Shown piece after piece: positions 50,461 through 63,086 of a DNA stretch of 64,000 bases. The DNA comes from Theocolax elegans. Taxonomy: Eukaryota; Arthropoda; Insecta; Hymenoptera; Cerocephalidae. Position 1 is the first letter of the stretch; every line of letters starts with the position of its first letter. A model generated the notes under the pieces. It was not told the origin of the DNA, searched no databases, and saw only the letters and a list, made by a program, of their open reading frames with translations. The translations under genes were made by a program, and so were the position numbers. The stretch is taken from positions 42,751,966 to 42,815,965 of the forward strand of contig CM047431.1 of the NCBI GenBank assembly GCA_026168455.1. Direction: 5' to 3'.

Positions 50461-50918
50461 CATGCTTACCAAACATGAGCGTCAATTTGGCGCATCAAAA
50501 CACGAAAGTCATTTGTTTTTTTGTGTTGCCGTTCTCGAGATATTTGGACTGGTCGGAATTGTACCATTCTACCCTACAGTATAGCAACATTTGACCGTTA
50601 TTGACCTCATAAGATGCCTAATAATTCCCTGATAAATCTTTATATGAACCTGACAATTGACCGATTACAAACCACGTTAATGTCTACTTGGACACCTTAC
50701 AAACGCTTCATTTAGTTTAGTAGGCATCTATTAATAGGTCCAGATATTTGCCAAAATTTCATTTCTACTCGGGTTTATTGTTTATTTTATAAAATTACAT
50801 ATTATTTATAAAGAACTAGTGAATAATGCATTCAAGTTTATAACCTGAATATATCTTATTGACGTATTAACAATAAAATAGCTCAGTTGGTATGTAGAGC
50901 GAGAGGTTCCAGACTCAA
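50461..50918 (+). repeat. MITE right part plus segment B, copy 2
   Basis: The MITE right part (50461-50574) lacks about 17 bp of the intact copy's inner repeat. Segment B (50575-50918) follows, including the tRNA-like relic string. Confidence 0.8.
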
Positions 50919-51299
50919 AAATTAAAAGATCAAATCACAAATGAAAATTAAAAAAAAATTTTTTTATTAATCTAAATTTTACACGTTTAAAAAAAACTAT
51001 TTTTAAACTTATACCTAAGATATTATTCTATGTTTATCTAAACTTGATATAAATGTTTAATTAATACTTTTCCAAGTCTTGTTGGACACGTTGGTATCAA
51101 CTTTCGCCAAACATAAGCTCTATCTTAAATTGATATAAAGCTTTACATTTTTACACAGGCAACCAACCACAAAATACATATTTTTTCACTGTAGACTGCT
51201 TATTGTAAAATAAGTGTAAATGTATGTGGAAACGACAGTTGCATCAAACGATAAGAGTATACCAATATAAGTAGGTATACGGATATAATAGTAACGTGT
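50919..51299. promoter_or_regulatory. Possible promoter-proximal region of the channel gene
   Basis: AT-rich DNA immediately upstream of the GC-richer probable first exon. I see no compelling core-promoter motif, so the call rests on position alone. Confidence 0.2.
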
Positions 51300-51735
51300 A
51301 CATCGGTTGGTAAAACCTAAGGGAGATCCCACGTGAGATCGTTCGTAACCCCCACTTCGATCGAGAGAGCCGCCCCTCCGATGAAAGAGTAGGGCTTAAT
51401 CAGTTAGTCGATAGGGAAATTGGCTTAAAGTCAACGGGCGACGATGGACTTTGTCGAGGCATTGCCCGTTACGCATCTGGTTAGCTCGTATATACCATGA
51501 GGACGCGAAGGCACAGGATTTACCGTCTTTGAATCAACGGCCGAAAAAAAAGTCCAAAAAAACCAAAGTTGGGAAAACACAAGAAAGAGAGAGTGAGCAA
51601 AGGAGGAGGGTATCAATGTGGTGCACGCGTGAATTTTCTGAATCCACGAGGGATTCGGTGGGGATGGTTCAGAAGATCCTCTGAGGGCAAGTGTCGTCAG
51701 AACCACGGCCCAAGTAGAGAATGTGTAGCTGATCG
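51300..51735 (+). other. Probable 5'UTR exon of the chloride channel gene
   Basis: About 435 bp of distinctly GC-richer, repeat-poor DNA ends in a consensus donor (GATCG then GTAAGTC, junction 51735/51736), 1.45 kb before the signal-peptide exon. Joined to that exon there is no in-frame upstream ATG: the last short frame closes at TGA just before the donor. A 77-codon upstream frame (51451-51684) lies within it and could be a translated uORF, but its lysine-rich product resembles nothing that I know. The left boundary is only an estimate from composition. It could alternatively be an exon of another transcript. Confidence 0.4.
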
Positions 51736-53182
51736 GTAAGTCTTTCTTTTTCTCTTTTTTCTTTGAGTTGTCAATGATATAATAAAAAAAGTGTAACGTA
51801 GATTTATTACATAAAATTGACTTTTTACAACGTTACGCAAAAAAATATTAGAAATGAGAGAAAGAGAGCGGGAGAGAAATGATTCTATTCGATTGACCAA
51901 TAACACGTGAAATAACAGTTTACGAGAACGTATACACTTTTCCCACATTTATCATTGCTTTCGAAATAATTTATCGATTACCGATGAATAATAAAAATTG
52001 ATGATTCAAATTAATGAAACTAGGTTGCATCGAAATGACTTTTTACGAAATATAGTTTGTACGTTTCAAGCTTATTGGAATACTGCCCAAATAGTAGTAT
52101 TCGATGACTTCTTACACGTCTATCCTCGGTTTCAGAAAACCGAAAATTCAAGAATAGAATCTGACCGATGTCTTAAAAAGCAGATATCATTCACTTTAAT
52201 CATTTCAGTCAATTTACATGCTTTATTTATTGTACACTCAATTTATTGCTTATACAACTGTTTATCAAATTTTTCTACATATGAAAACTATAAAGAATTT
52301 TATTTTTAACTTTTATTTGTTTCGAAAAAAATATCCAAATATGTGGTAAATGTGTAAGTCAATAAAAATATGTAATAAATGTATCCGTAAACTGTTTATC
52401 GCAATGCACATAATAATCTTGACAAAAATACCTTAACGCAAGATTGAAAATGTAAATAACACCGATATATTCTTAGTTCGGATTTATTCGTGCGAATAAA
52501 AATTTCGAAATTACATGTACTTATGATTTTGTAAATTTTTCAATATATTGTGCGTTAGGTCGTATTTTTTAAAATTACATAATATCTAACGATAAGAATT
52601 TACATTAATAAATTGACTCAAAAACAACCTACGCATTTCAATTAGAATTATTTAATATATCTCTCGATAACATTATATACAGTTCTTTTTATACCTTCAT
52701 AACGTTTCGTTTGTTAATTTTATAAGAATAATACGTAAATATTATTTTCATTTTCGTCTGATGTATGTAAATGCGCAATTGAATTTTAATTTGCGATTAA
52801 AATTATTCGAATCCTCTCGTTATTAATAAAAAATGTATTTATTCTTACACTTGCATGTACTTGTAAGTAAGTACAAATTTTATAATTTAAATTATATCAA
52901 GATATTCGTGAAACACATAATGTCTTTTTAAATTTTTAATTTGTCCATTGATTAACATTTTGTCGTTAAAATTAATTGCTTTGTATATATTACAACTGTA
53001 CTAATTTTCTACGGATTTTTAAAAACGTCTAATTAGTACTAAATTATATAAAAAGAATACATTATATATTCTATGAAATTATAAACATTACGCAAATTGA
53101 GAGGGATAAAAAAGACTATTTTTAATATAAATAAGAAAATAAAAAAATGTATTGACTAACGTGAAATAATGAAAATTTTTAG
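51736..53182. other. Intron 1 of the channel gene (inferred)
   Basis: AT-rich DNA between the probable 5'UTR donor and the ATTTTTAG acceptor at 53182. The 103-residue frame at 51998 has no recognisable features. Confidence 0.4.
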
Positions 53183-53258
53183 GTATGAGGAGACATTCTC
53201 TGGCGATCCTATGCTGCTACCTCTACACCCTATTTAACATGGCAGCCTTACACTATCC
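53183..53258 (+). CDS. pHCl-1: Chloride channel, start and signal-peptide exon
   Basis: After the acceptor ATTTTTAG, ATG at 53185 opens MRRHSLAILCCYLYTLFNMA, then ALHY: a short basic start and a hydrophobic core, a good signal peptide for a Cys-loop subunit whose N-terminus is extracellular. The donor is CC then GTAAGTATT at 53259, leaving two bases of a codon. These join the exon at 62316 to give Pro-Asp and stay in frame, which is the main reason to place this exon in the gene. No second open exon fits between. The symbol rests on the downstream exons. Signal peptides diverge quickly, so this exon alone would not be identifiable. Confidence 0.65.
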
Positions 53259-53762
53259 GTAAGTATTCGCTTAAATTCACCCGGAAACCTCGATATATTT
53301 CCCTCTCTGTTTTTACCACTCCTAGCGCGACGATCATTAATCTACGGAATTTAAACCCCTTGCACTTCCAACGTTCGGTGATGCGTAGATTCCTACTTTA
53401 TCGCTGGGGATTTAAAGACGTTTACGACATTTCAAAATGTGTGACAATTTTATACCTATACCTTTTTTCTTTTCCTGCTTCTTTTATTTTCACTTTTAGC
53501 CAATAGTCGTATATAACAAACGTTAAGATTAATATACCGAGAAAAATGTTGTATTGAAAACGGACTATATGTATAAATACACATTTCGTTTATCGTGATT
53601 GTGAATTTATTTTTTAGCAAATATTAAAATGTGTAATAATTAAAATTATGATAATCGTAGTACGTGCTTATTTTACTATAAAATTAGTCACTTATTAATG
53701 GCTATACTATTTTTCTCAGCGTGGAAAATATACATATGTCTTACTTATAAATTTTTGTCAAA

Positions 53763-53885
53763 CTTGATCAACAAACCATACTTGTCATGATGCAATGTTC
53801 TGATGGTTATCTCGTGTGATGAGAATGGAGAAGTTCCATCGAAATGTCGTCGAATAAAAATTATTATGGTTCGTTTATCCATACC
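53763..53885 (+). mobile_element. Penelope-like terminal fragment with decayed hammerhead motif
   Basis: GTGATGAGA (53815-53823), a stem ATGGA/TCCAT, then CGAAATGTCG resembles the hammerhead end of the foldbacks at 20845 and 45092, with substitutions in the core C and in GAAAC. The flanking ACAAACCATAC and ATGGTTCGTTTATCCAT segments are partial inverse complements. Confidence 0.4.
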
Positions 53886-56800
53886 GTTAAAAGCTTGTTC
53901 ATTATATTCATTGAAAAATTTTTAACTTTTTATAATATTAGTTATATTAATATATGGGATATATTAATACAAAATTTAATTTGGTCACTTCGTTACGATG
54001 ATTACTAGATTACGATAAATAGCACACATTTTGATCACGTTGATTATTCGAGTTGCATCTTCTAATTAACAATGATAATTTGATGTCGCCTTGAGTAGGT
54101 ATTTACCATCATCCTCCAACCTCGTGTTCATTATCGAGATACATTAATGGAAAATTTAGCGAATGCGCCTCTAAATTAAATAAATGTGCATACAAGAACA
54201 ACAATGCATTTTGATTATTTATCAAATAATTCCAGTGACGTAGATATAAATATATTATAAATAAATAAATATATATATATATATATAAAATAATTTTTAG
54301 TTGTTTGTTTGCGTATACGTTAATTAATAAATACGTCATTGTAACTTTGTGCCATCATTAAACAATTTATTCGGTATTTATCGAATTATATCGAGTTTTA
54401 AAGGAATAAAATATGAAAAAATGAAAATGTTCTAGCACACCTGAAATTTTTAACGGATTATTCAAATCTAATAAAGCTATTGAAACAATCAAATTTCCAT
54501 GTATAATTTTCAAAAAAAAGAAACCCAAAATACCTAAAAAGATTGACCGATGACCTTTTTGTGTCCTACTCAGCGACAAAGTGTGCGAGGCCGTCCTCTC
54601 CACGGAGGTCGAGGGTTGGCACTTTAAGGTCAATAGCCTAAACTCACGTACAATTCGACTTTCGGCGAGAAAACGCGGGTACCGCTTTTTTCCGAAGATC
54701 GCAAGGTAAACCTTTTGTTTAATCCACAAAACGTTCATTTGTCTTGATTTTTTTTATTCTTTATTTACTTTTACCTCTTTTCACTTTACTGTGTGTCGCG
54801 CACGTTTTTATATATTTTTTCTTATTTTACACTCTGCACGAAGAAAAATTGTCTTTAGCCTGTGTACATGTCAAGTTGAACGAATATTTTTTGCATACAT
54901 GTTCAATTATATATCTGTAAAAAAAGTAGGAAAGTGACAATTAACGATGATGAATAACAATCGTTTTACATGAATGTTAACATTAAATTTTGAATTATCA
55001 AGTAGTCAAGGTCACATTGTAGTCTGACGTCACTTAAAAATGATGTACATATATATATAATTAATGTGATAAAATTAGAGATGTTTGTTTATTACTTTTT
55101 ATTTCTCGTTATCCTACTTTATATTTTTCATCCCAGCTTTACGATAACGTTTTTCTACTTTTTCTTTTTGATGATCAACATTTTCCGAGAAAGAAGTACG
55201 GGTACCGGCTGTTTTTTTTTCTTTTCCTCGAAGGTCGAATTTCCGCGAGGATTTAGGTGTTTTAATACTTTTTATCCTAAAATCACCAAAGATGAAAATA
55301 AAAGTTATTTTACTACGCAAATGACTTTTTCTCTCCACGTACGCGTACTTCTTTGAAAATTATTTAGCTAGAGTATTCGATGTACGCACGTAATGATATT
55401 GATTTGTGTATTAAGAAAAGCACTTAGAGAACATATTGATGTGTTTAAAAATTGTTTTATTTTCAGAAAAATCATTTTTATTTCTGTGCAAAAATTTTTT
55501 GAGTAATAAAAGAATAGCAAATGTAGTACTTATCGTATTATAATACATTATACTATTTACTGAACATTGATTTTCAACTATCGGCCCTCGTGGTAATTCA
55601 TTCTATTTCTTGATTATAAAATAGGTATTTTTAATGATGTTTACCACTGTATTCGTATGTGCCTTTCTACACCGAAAGAAAAAGGAACCTATTATAGCAA
55701 AAATAATGTTTTTGACGTGTTTTCGATGTTAGAAAATCTAACTATTTTTAGAAAAATTGTGTCAAAAACAACAGCAGTAAGTAAAAGAAATTAATAATTG
55801 AATGATTAATCCGAAATGATGATAAATTCAATTTTTATACTCCTACATCCTAATATGTACAAATTAACGGTAAAATATGTAAATCGATATACTTTTGAAA
55901 TATGTAAAATCCTACATTTTAAGTGTTTAGATATATGTTATGAGAGTGAATGTTTAGTGCATTTTAACAAATGATTAAGAAACTTGCGTAACAATTTTAA
56001 AAAAGTATACAATACATTTTCATACATTCAAAACTATTTATTATACAGATATTTTATTCAACGTTATAAATATCTTTTATATTTTTTACACATTTTACGG
56101 TATAGTAATTACCGTTTATTTTGTACTTTACAATATTTTCTTGAAATTTAATATTTTTTAAGAAAATAAAATCTATTGTATCCACTATTAAAATTACTAA
56201 CTAATTATTACTGAAATTTTACACTTTTCAGAAGTGTAATACACATATTTTACGTGTTTCATCATGAATTTTTATATTTATTCGGGTTTAAAGAGTAATA
56301 TAATCTAATAGAAATTAGTTTAATGGCCATTTATGATGAAATGGCAAGTTTTTGACTAAAAGAAGTTGTATAAATACTTCAATTTTCACTAGGACATAGC
56401 AAAGTGAATTTAAATAAATGTCAAGTTTATGCTCGTTTTAATATAAATGAGCGATCACAGTGAAACAAAAAGCATTTCATTAAAGTTATAAGCAGGCTAT
56501 TTTAATATCCATTTTCAACTAATATTAAGTAAAAATTAAATAATCTATCGCGTTAATGATATTAAAATCTACAATCGAGTGTATTAATTTAAATTAAATA
56601 AACAACAAAATTACGAGAAACAATTGGGTTATTACAATATTCTACAGTTATGAAAAACTCTCGTTAATAATATTTAAATGTATTTAATAAATATAATAAA
56701 TGCTTAATAATTGACTAGAATGAGTAAGATTGAATGATGATGGAATTAAAAAATAGGTGATGGTACCTTCGAGCATGTATATAGCGATAGAGAGAAAGAG

Positions 56801-58349
56801 TGAGAGATGCAGGATTTATAATAAGGGGAGTGCGAGAAATCAGAACGAAAGCCTCTCTGGTCTATTATTAATGCACTTTAACGGCAAGTACACGGAGAGG
56901 AAAGAACGTTGTCGGATGAACTTTAGGGTATGCACAGCACGAACGACCTCTTATGGCTTCTCCCTACCGATATTGCTGTTTCATCGGAATCGCTAATATT
57001 TGCTCGTTTACGATACCATACACATATGTATATATTGCCACGTACGCGCACTACATCCTTGCGTTTTATTTCCTAGGTTCGCACGATTTTTCGAGATATA
57101 TGGGGAATTATAAACTCGAAACGTTTTTACACGGTACGATCAAAGATAATGGATCGGTGGTGTCATTTTAATTTAGTAAATAGAACATCCGAGAACATTT
57201 AAATCTATCAATCTTTTAATATCGTGCGTTGTTACTTTCTTTTAAAAATATTGGATATTCTCCTGATTCAAACCTTGATCTCAATTGTGTAAAAAATTTA
57301 ATAATGCAGTTGTCTCTCCGGAAAATTTGCTCTAAAACCGCAATTTGCGTTATTTCAATTAGAAATTCATGTATCGGTGAAAGTATTAACTAAATTGTAT
57401 GCATATACATACCTCGTGGAAATTGTTCTAAAAATTATAGTCAAAGATTTTAGCGTTTTAGCGTTTTTTTTATCAAACATACAAGAAAGTAAATATTAAT
57501 ATCGAATCTAAATTACAGAAATTTACACGTATCAATCCACAAATTACGACTAAATTATGGAATTAAAAATCAAAACAATATTCTTAAGATTAGTTTAGAA
57601 TATGCAGATAAACCTTTCCTGCTAGGAACGTTAACGGCTTATTATACCTACATTTATTAGCTAATTTTTATACTTAAAACGTTGTATTATATTAACATTT
57701 CTTTATAAAAGAAAAAAATTAAATATTCTTCACATATAAATATATTGTAATATTGATAATTAATAATACATGATCATTATTAAAAATTTTTTTAATAAAT
57801 AATGTTAAAAAGTTCCTCAAAAGTTCCTATTTGAACAACTAAAGAATGGTTCGGTTTCTAGCAAGGTTAAAAAACACCATTTTTATAACGAACAATTTAT
57901 CTTAATAAAAATATAAATAAATAACATTTTCATTTTATTCTAAGTGACGATTATTGTGCGAGATTAATCCTTATCATGGATTTCCTCTAGGGAAGACTAG
58001 TGGTTAAAGAGTGTACGAAGATGCTCCTTTTATTATTATAACTTTCCAAACTTTTATATGTATGTACACACACCATTTCGAATAAAAATGCATGTAAGAA
58101 CTTTTTTCTCATGCCTTTGAGAAGGGATTTTATATTTTCATCCCAAAGTTAGGTAATAAAGTGGTTTTTTAATTTAATTACTCGATCTGTGGCGATCGAT
58201 AGAACTGAGAAACAATATTATCTAAACATTTTTCATTTGGTTTTTAAATGACATCTTCTTGGTAAATGAAGCACCAACATCATAATTATAACAAGTGCGG
58301 CTGACAGACAAAAAGTACAATAAAAATCTTTATTTAAAAAGAATAAACT

Positions 58350-58718
58350 TAACGGGATGTCGGACCTAAATTACAGGAATCTGCACCTTTCAACCCAAAA
58401 ATTATATCTAAAATATTGCATTAAAAATTTGAAAAAATTCATACAGATAGCTGAAAACATAAGGAAGGGCTTGACGTTTTGATCTTTTAATGAAAAAACA
58501 TTACTTAAATAATACTTGAATAAACAATGTTTGGTCGGTAATTATTAGTCAAAAAAAGCATAATCTTTTAACCCAAATATCGTGATCAAATTATGGATTT
58601 AACAATTGGAAAAATTTGGGTATATTATTTAAAACATACCTAAGGGCTTGACGTTCAGCGTTTTTTAAAAACTTTATTCATTTGTTTGTAAAAAAAAGTC
58701 TGGGTCCGACATCCCCTT
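58350..58718 (+). mobile_element. MITE with GGGATGTCGGACC ends, copy 1
   Basis: The left end (AACGGGATGTCGGACCT) and right end (GGGTCCGACATCCCCTT) are inverted. The interior is shared with 61264-61614 in order: ACAGG.ATCT, TTTCAAC, GGGCTTGACGT, ATCGGTAAT. A fainter relative may lie at 57515-57640. No coding capacity. Confidence 0.7.
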
Positions 58719-61263
58719 CAAAAAGTAATTAAAATTCACAATAATTATTACATACCTATAATATCAGGGTTCAACATTCTATTAAAATATTAATAACAAT
58801 AATAAATTAATCTATACCAAGGGCTAAAGTAGCGATTAATGATAATAATAAAAAAATTCGCCACCACGACAAGTTTATTAACGATACAATAAGTAAATTC
58901 ACGTAATAAAGAATAATAATTTTGATCGATGACAAGACCTCATTTTTCATTGACTAAAAGAGCTCTTTACCTTGAGAGCTTCACAAATTATTACATCGTG
59001 TTTGGTAAAGTAGTAGAAGAAGAAGAAGACTAAATCGTGACAAAATTATTGCGCAATTGATTGTCGCGTGTCACTATCTCAGCTTTACGTCTATATATGT
59101 ACTAATTAGGGATAATAGTTATTCTAGACGATATCCCAATCGCACGTAATAAACTCGATACTCTGGAAAACGATTTCTGCGAATTCAGCATTTTTCTTAT
59201 TCGATATAAATTCACCTTGTACCAATCCTCGATTTTATCCTCCTCGGCAGTTGCTTAAACTCTTGATACTTTCGTCACATTTAATTCGATCGATAAATTA
59301 TATTCGAATCGTAAGTTTTTCTTTTTTTAGGTCGTACATATTTTTTCGTGCCAATTTCTGCATACCAAAAAATTACATATAGATAATTCGCATTCAAAAT
59401 TTTCGAAGATATATATATATATATAATAATAATCGTCAGTATATATACGAATGCACAATTTCAACTTGGATTGTTTCTAAGTGCATGGAGCTACATCGAT
59501 TTCTGATGAATATCAATTTTCGATGAACTAAAAAAAAAATGTTGCACACCGGAAGATTTAATGCTGTAATGTACAGCTCGAGGTATTAACGAAATGTGTA
59601 CACATACGTGCATCTATACGTATGTATGTATGTGTGTGTGTGTGTGTATACCGTACGAACAGTGGAAATATAGGGGATGCGTTTTTGATTGATTCACGGT
59701 AGATGCTTGCGCAACTTCGATGAGTTGATAGCGTTGATTAATGATCTGATTAAATTCGGATGATTAATGATCTTATCTGTTATTAAAACACTTATTTTAA
59801 AATCCTGCCTGATTATTTTGCGGATGACCTGAATTCGAGGATTATTTATTTCCTTGTAATTGATATATACCCTCGTTTTTATAATACATCACTAGATGTT
59901 AAATGTCGCGATAAATTAAACGCACTTCTGCGTTTCTCCTATATCGATATTAATTGACGAATATTCGCGGAATGCTACTATTTCATTGAGAATTTAATTT
60001 TCTATTTTTAAACGGGACGATCGATGAGGTGAATGATACAAAAAATTTATAATAATTTTATGCATAATTTACGTGTCATTAAATGTACAAAGGGCAATTG
60101 ATTATACTGGTACCTTTTCAAGTTTAAGTTATGCTCTTGTCACGAAGACAGTCAACAATTTGTGAAAAACGGATTGATCTCGAAATAAATCTGATTTTTT
60201 CTGAAACTATATAGTTTGTGATTGTTCAAGCGGAAAAAATCCGAAAGACTTTAAAGGCAACTTTTTCTACGATTTTTCCACTTCACAAATCTTTTTTTTA
60301 GTACACTTAAGGGGATGTCAAACTTGTTATCTTACAATCATGTCATTTACCGAGTGAGGAATAGTATTATATTCAAAACAATTAAATTCATAAACTATTT
60401 CGCTTGTTACCTATGACATTTTACACTATCATAATTTGTATCGTAACGATGGACAACTATTCTCGTAATTTTACTTGAATTACATAAATATAAAACATTA
60501 ATTATATTTTTAAAACACTATTTCTTAGTCGGTAAATGACTTGGATAACAAAATCTTCTCGACAGCTTAATCGATATTTCCGAAGAACAGCAATTTTCGC
60601 ATTTTTGTATGCCAATTCAAAAATCCTTTTCGCAAAATTTTCCAAAACATTTAACGATAACAGATGAAATGTTAAATAACAGTTGGAAAATTTCAATGTA
60701 AAAGATTTTGAGGACCTTGGCTTTTCCCTTCATTGAATGTTCAATGAACGCACGATTTGCAATCCAAATATATGATTGGTCATATCGTGTCAGGAGTAAT
60801 TTTGTTCGCTATGAAATAAATTTAGTTTTAGTAAATTTCTATTTATTACTACTATTCAAAACTGAATAAAAACCTTTATAAAATTTTGTTCTAACAGTTC
60901 AAACGATTGATCCATTGTATACGATTTAAGAATAATGTCAAAAATATGGATTGAAAATGTCGGTAGAAATAATCTTTTAATTAAATATTAATGATAATGA
61001 GTAACTATTATCTAATCCAACGTGACCTTGAAACCATTTAAGTTATGTATAAACAAACCAAAATTAAATAAAATTCCTGATTGACTATTAGAAGTTTTTA
61101 GGCGTCATTAAATAAAACCTCGGTGTCACGAGCCATTTATGAGCCAAATAATCATATCCTTTAGTTTCAGATCAATCCATTTATTTCCACAAGATTTGCA
61201 CTCTTGTACCTTTCAATAATGCAAATTGTAACATAACATTAAATAAGAAGAAAATTCAAATTT

Positions 61264-61614
61264 CATGTGTCCGACCCAGATTGCAGGGATCTACCTTTTT
61301 CAACTAAATAATTATATTTAAAATATGAAAATAAAAATGTGAAAAATTCATAAAGATACTTTGTAACAAACAGGAGGGCTTGACGTGGCGACTATTTTGG
61401 AAAAAAAACAAAATTTTTTCATTAATTTTAAATAAACAAGAATGGATCGGTAATTTAATAAGCACTATTTCCAACATAAAAATTAACAATTTAAACTTCT
61501 AGAAAAATTGATACATAATGTTTAAAGTAAATACAAGAGCCTGATATCAGATTTTTCAGATGAACAATCCCTATCATATGAACACCTACCCTTTTTAGGG
61601 TCCGACATCCCCTT
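61264..61614 (+). mobile_element. MITE with GGGATGTCGGACC ends, copy 2
   Basis: Same orientation and internal blocks as 58350-58718. Its left terminus is eroded (TGTCCGACCC) and its right terminus GGGTCCGACATCCCCTT is intact. Confidence 0.65.
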
Positions 61615-61704
61615 GAAAGAAACAAACGAAAAAAGAAAATATATAAACGATTTTATCGTTAAAAAATATTCGCTTGCTTACCCGATATCGTAATGTATAT
61701 ATAA

Positions 61705-61834
61705 AATTCTGTAAAAAGTTATGACAATTTAAAGAAAGACGAAAAATACACAAAAATTAACATGGTAATTCCCATTTAAATTTTTAAAAAAAAATTTCGT
61801 GTTTCTTTAAAGTTTCATAACTTTTTACAGAATT
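61705..61834. mobile_element. Hairpin-forming repeat
   Basis: Arms of about 40 bp (AATTCTGTAAAAAGTTATGA at 61705 and its complement ending at 61834) surround a short A/T-rich loop. Probably a MITE fragment about 480 bp upstream of the channel exon. Confidence 0.5.
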
Positions 61835-62315
61835 GGAGGCCATAAAAATGCTACAGACCATTTGAAAGGTATTGCTCCAAGCTTTCTTTTAGACTTTTGG
61901 ATGAAAAAATCAAAGGTGGCGCACTTGCACTTTTTTCAAGTTGAATATTGACATGTAGTTTATGTAACATTGACCTTGAGATTAGAAATTCTAACCCAGA
62001 AGAATAAATTCTAGATATAATTAGCAACGAATGTTACATATAATGTTCTATAGTAAAAGTTGATAGATTTTGAGTTATATAGTGGTAAACCCAGCTGGTG
62101 TTGAAAAAAAATATGGAAAAATTCACTTTTTGAGGTTAGAATAACTTTTGAGCAAATAGATTCCAGTACCTAAAAATTTTTTTCTGTATTCTGAAAAACA
62201 TTTGCAAAGTGTATATATATAAAACACGTTGAATTGGTTATCCAATTATAAAAAAAATAATAAAATAACGAATAAAAAATGAAAAGAAAAATATAATGTA
62301 AATCCCATGTTACAG

Positions 62316-62493
62316 AGACATGGATAGCGAAGATTATGGGAGAAAGGAGGTATCGCTTTCTCTGAAAGACATCTTACCGATAAATCCGAAAAATTACGAT
62401 AAGCACAGGGCACCCAAGTATCAGGGTCAACCGACTATTGTCTACTTCCACGTCACCGTCCTTAGCATCGACTCCATAAACGAAGAGTCCATG
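62316..62493 (+). CDS. pHCl-1: Chloride channel, extracellular domain exon 1
   Basis: The exon lies between TGTTACAG and GTATGTTC. Its first base completes a Pro codon from the previous exon, and it ends in phase 0 after Met. It encodes VSLSLKDILPINPKNYDKHR and, further on, TIVYFHVTVLSIDSINEESM: the N-terminal helix region and first beta strands (around binding loop D) of an arthropod Cys-loop ligand-gated chloride channel. The ILP...YDK.R.P and F.VTVLS.DSINEESM pattern is, from memory, closest to insect pHCl; histamine-gated channels share VTV..LDSI.E.SM, so the paralogue call is less certain than the family. It should assemble as a pentameric plasma-membrane anion channel. Length and phases match one intact exon with no stop or frameshift. 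Confidence 0.85.
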
Positions 62494-62755
62494 GTATGTT
62501 CATCTCACCCCCCATTCAATGCTATTCAAGTGCAATATATATTTTCCAGTTTACCTCATTAAATTCATTAATTCTACTTTGACGTTTCGGTAAACTTTAT
62601 TTCAATAAAAAAAAGGATTATTAATTATTGAAAATTACATAAAATATTTATTAAAAATTAAAAGAAAAATATTGAAATCGAGTACAAAGAAGTAATGTAC
62701 AAACTGTGACAAAAGTGAAGTGTGTACCTTATAAAATCTATTGTTGTCGATGCAG
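62494..62755. other. Intron 3 of the channel gene
   Basis: 262 bp, GT (62494) to CAG (62755), AT-rich, phase 0. Read through, the upstream frame terminates at 62560-62562, which supports splicing. Confidence 0.85.
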
Positions 62756-62982
62756 ACTTACGTGGCGGACATATTTCTCGCGCAAAGCTGGCGGGACTCA
62801 CGTCTGAGGCTGCCGGAAAACATGTCGGAAGAGTACCGGATTCTCGATGTCGACTGGCTGCACAACATTTGGAGGCCTGATTGCTTTTTCAAAAACGCGA
62901 AGAAGGTCACGTTCCACGAGATGTCGATACCTAATCACTATCTCTGGCTCTATCACGATAAGACTCTGCTCTACATGTCCAA
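62756..62982 (+). CDS. pHCl-1: Chloride channel, extracellular domain exon 2
   Basis: Acceptor GATGCAG, donor GTAAGACA. The exon begins in phase 0 and ends two bases into a codon (Lys AA|G expected). It continues from exon 62316 as TYVADIFLAQSWRDSRLRLP, with the N-glycosylation sequon NMS, then LDVDWLHNIWRPDCFFKNAK and HYLWLYHDKTLLYMS. WRPD is the strongly conserved W.PD motif near binding loop A of Cys-loop receptors, and the last block is the strand leading to loop E. The Cys-loop disulfide, four membrane helices and M3-M4 loop must lie in exons past the window. No damage is seen. Assigned to pHCl rather than GluCl or RDL because of SMTYVADIFLAQSW and FHEMSIPNHYLWLYHDKT; a histamine-gated paralogue is the main alternative. 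Confidence 0.88.
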
Positions 62983-63086
62983 GTAAGACACTTTCGTTAC
63001 TTCCCTCTTTCATTTTTCTTCTTAAACCGATTAAGAAAACAAGCCTGGGTTGTTAAAAAAAAACATTATTATAAATAATTAATAAT

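Larger units (their letters stand above)
53259..62315. other. Intron 2 of the channel gene, 9.06 kb
   Basis: It contains a Penelope-type remnant (53763-53885), a GC-richer patch ending in a donor-like AAGGTAAAC (54560-54705), another GC-richer patch (56757-57170), two related MITEs and a hairpin, all listed separately where supported. The rest is AT-rich. A TA run is at 59405-59424 and a TG run at 59632-59647. No additional in-frame exon is needed or seen. Confidence 0.6.

Noticed and set aside
54367..54738. 123-residue minus-strand frame
   Set aside because: Covers the GC-richer intronic patch antisense. No recognised domain or splice context.
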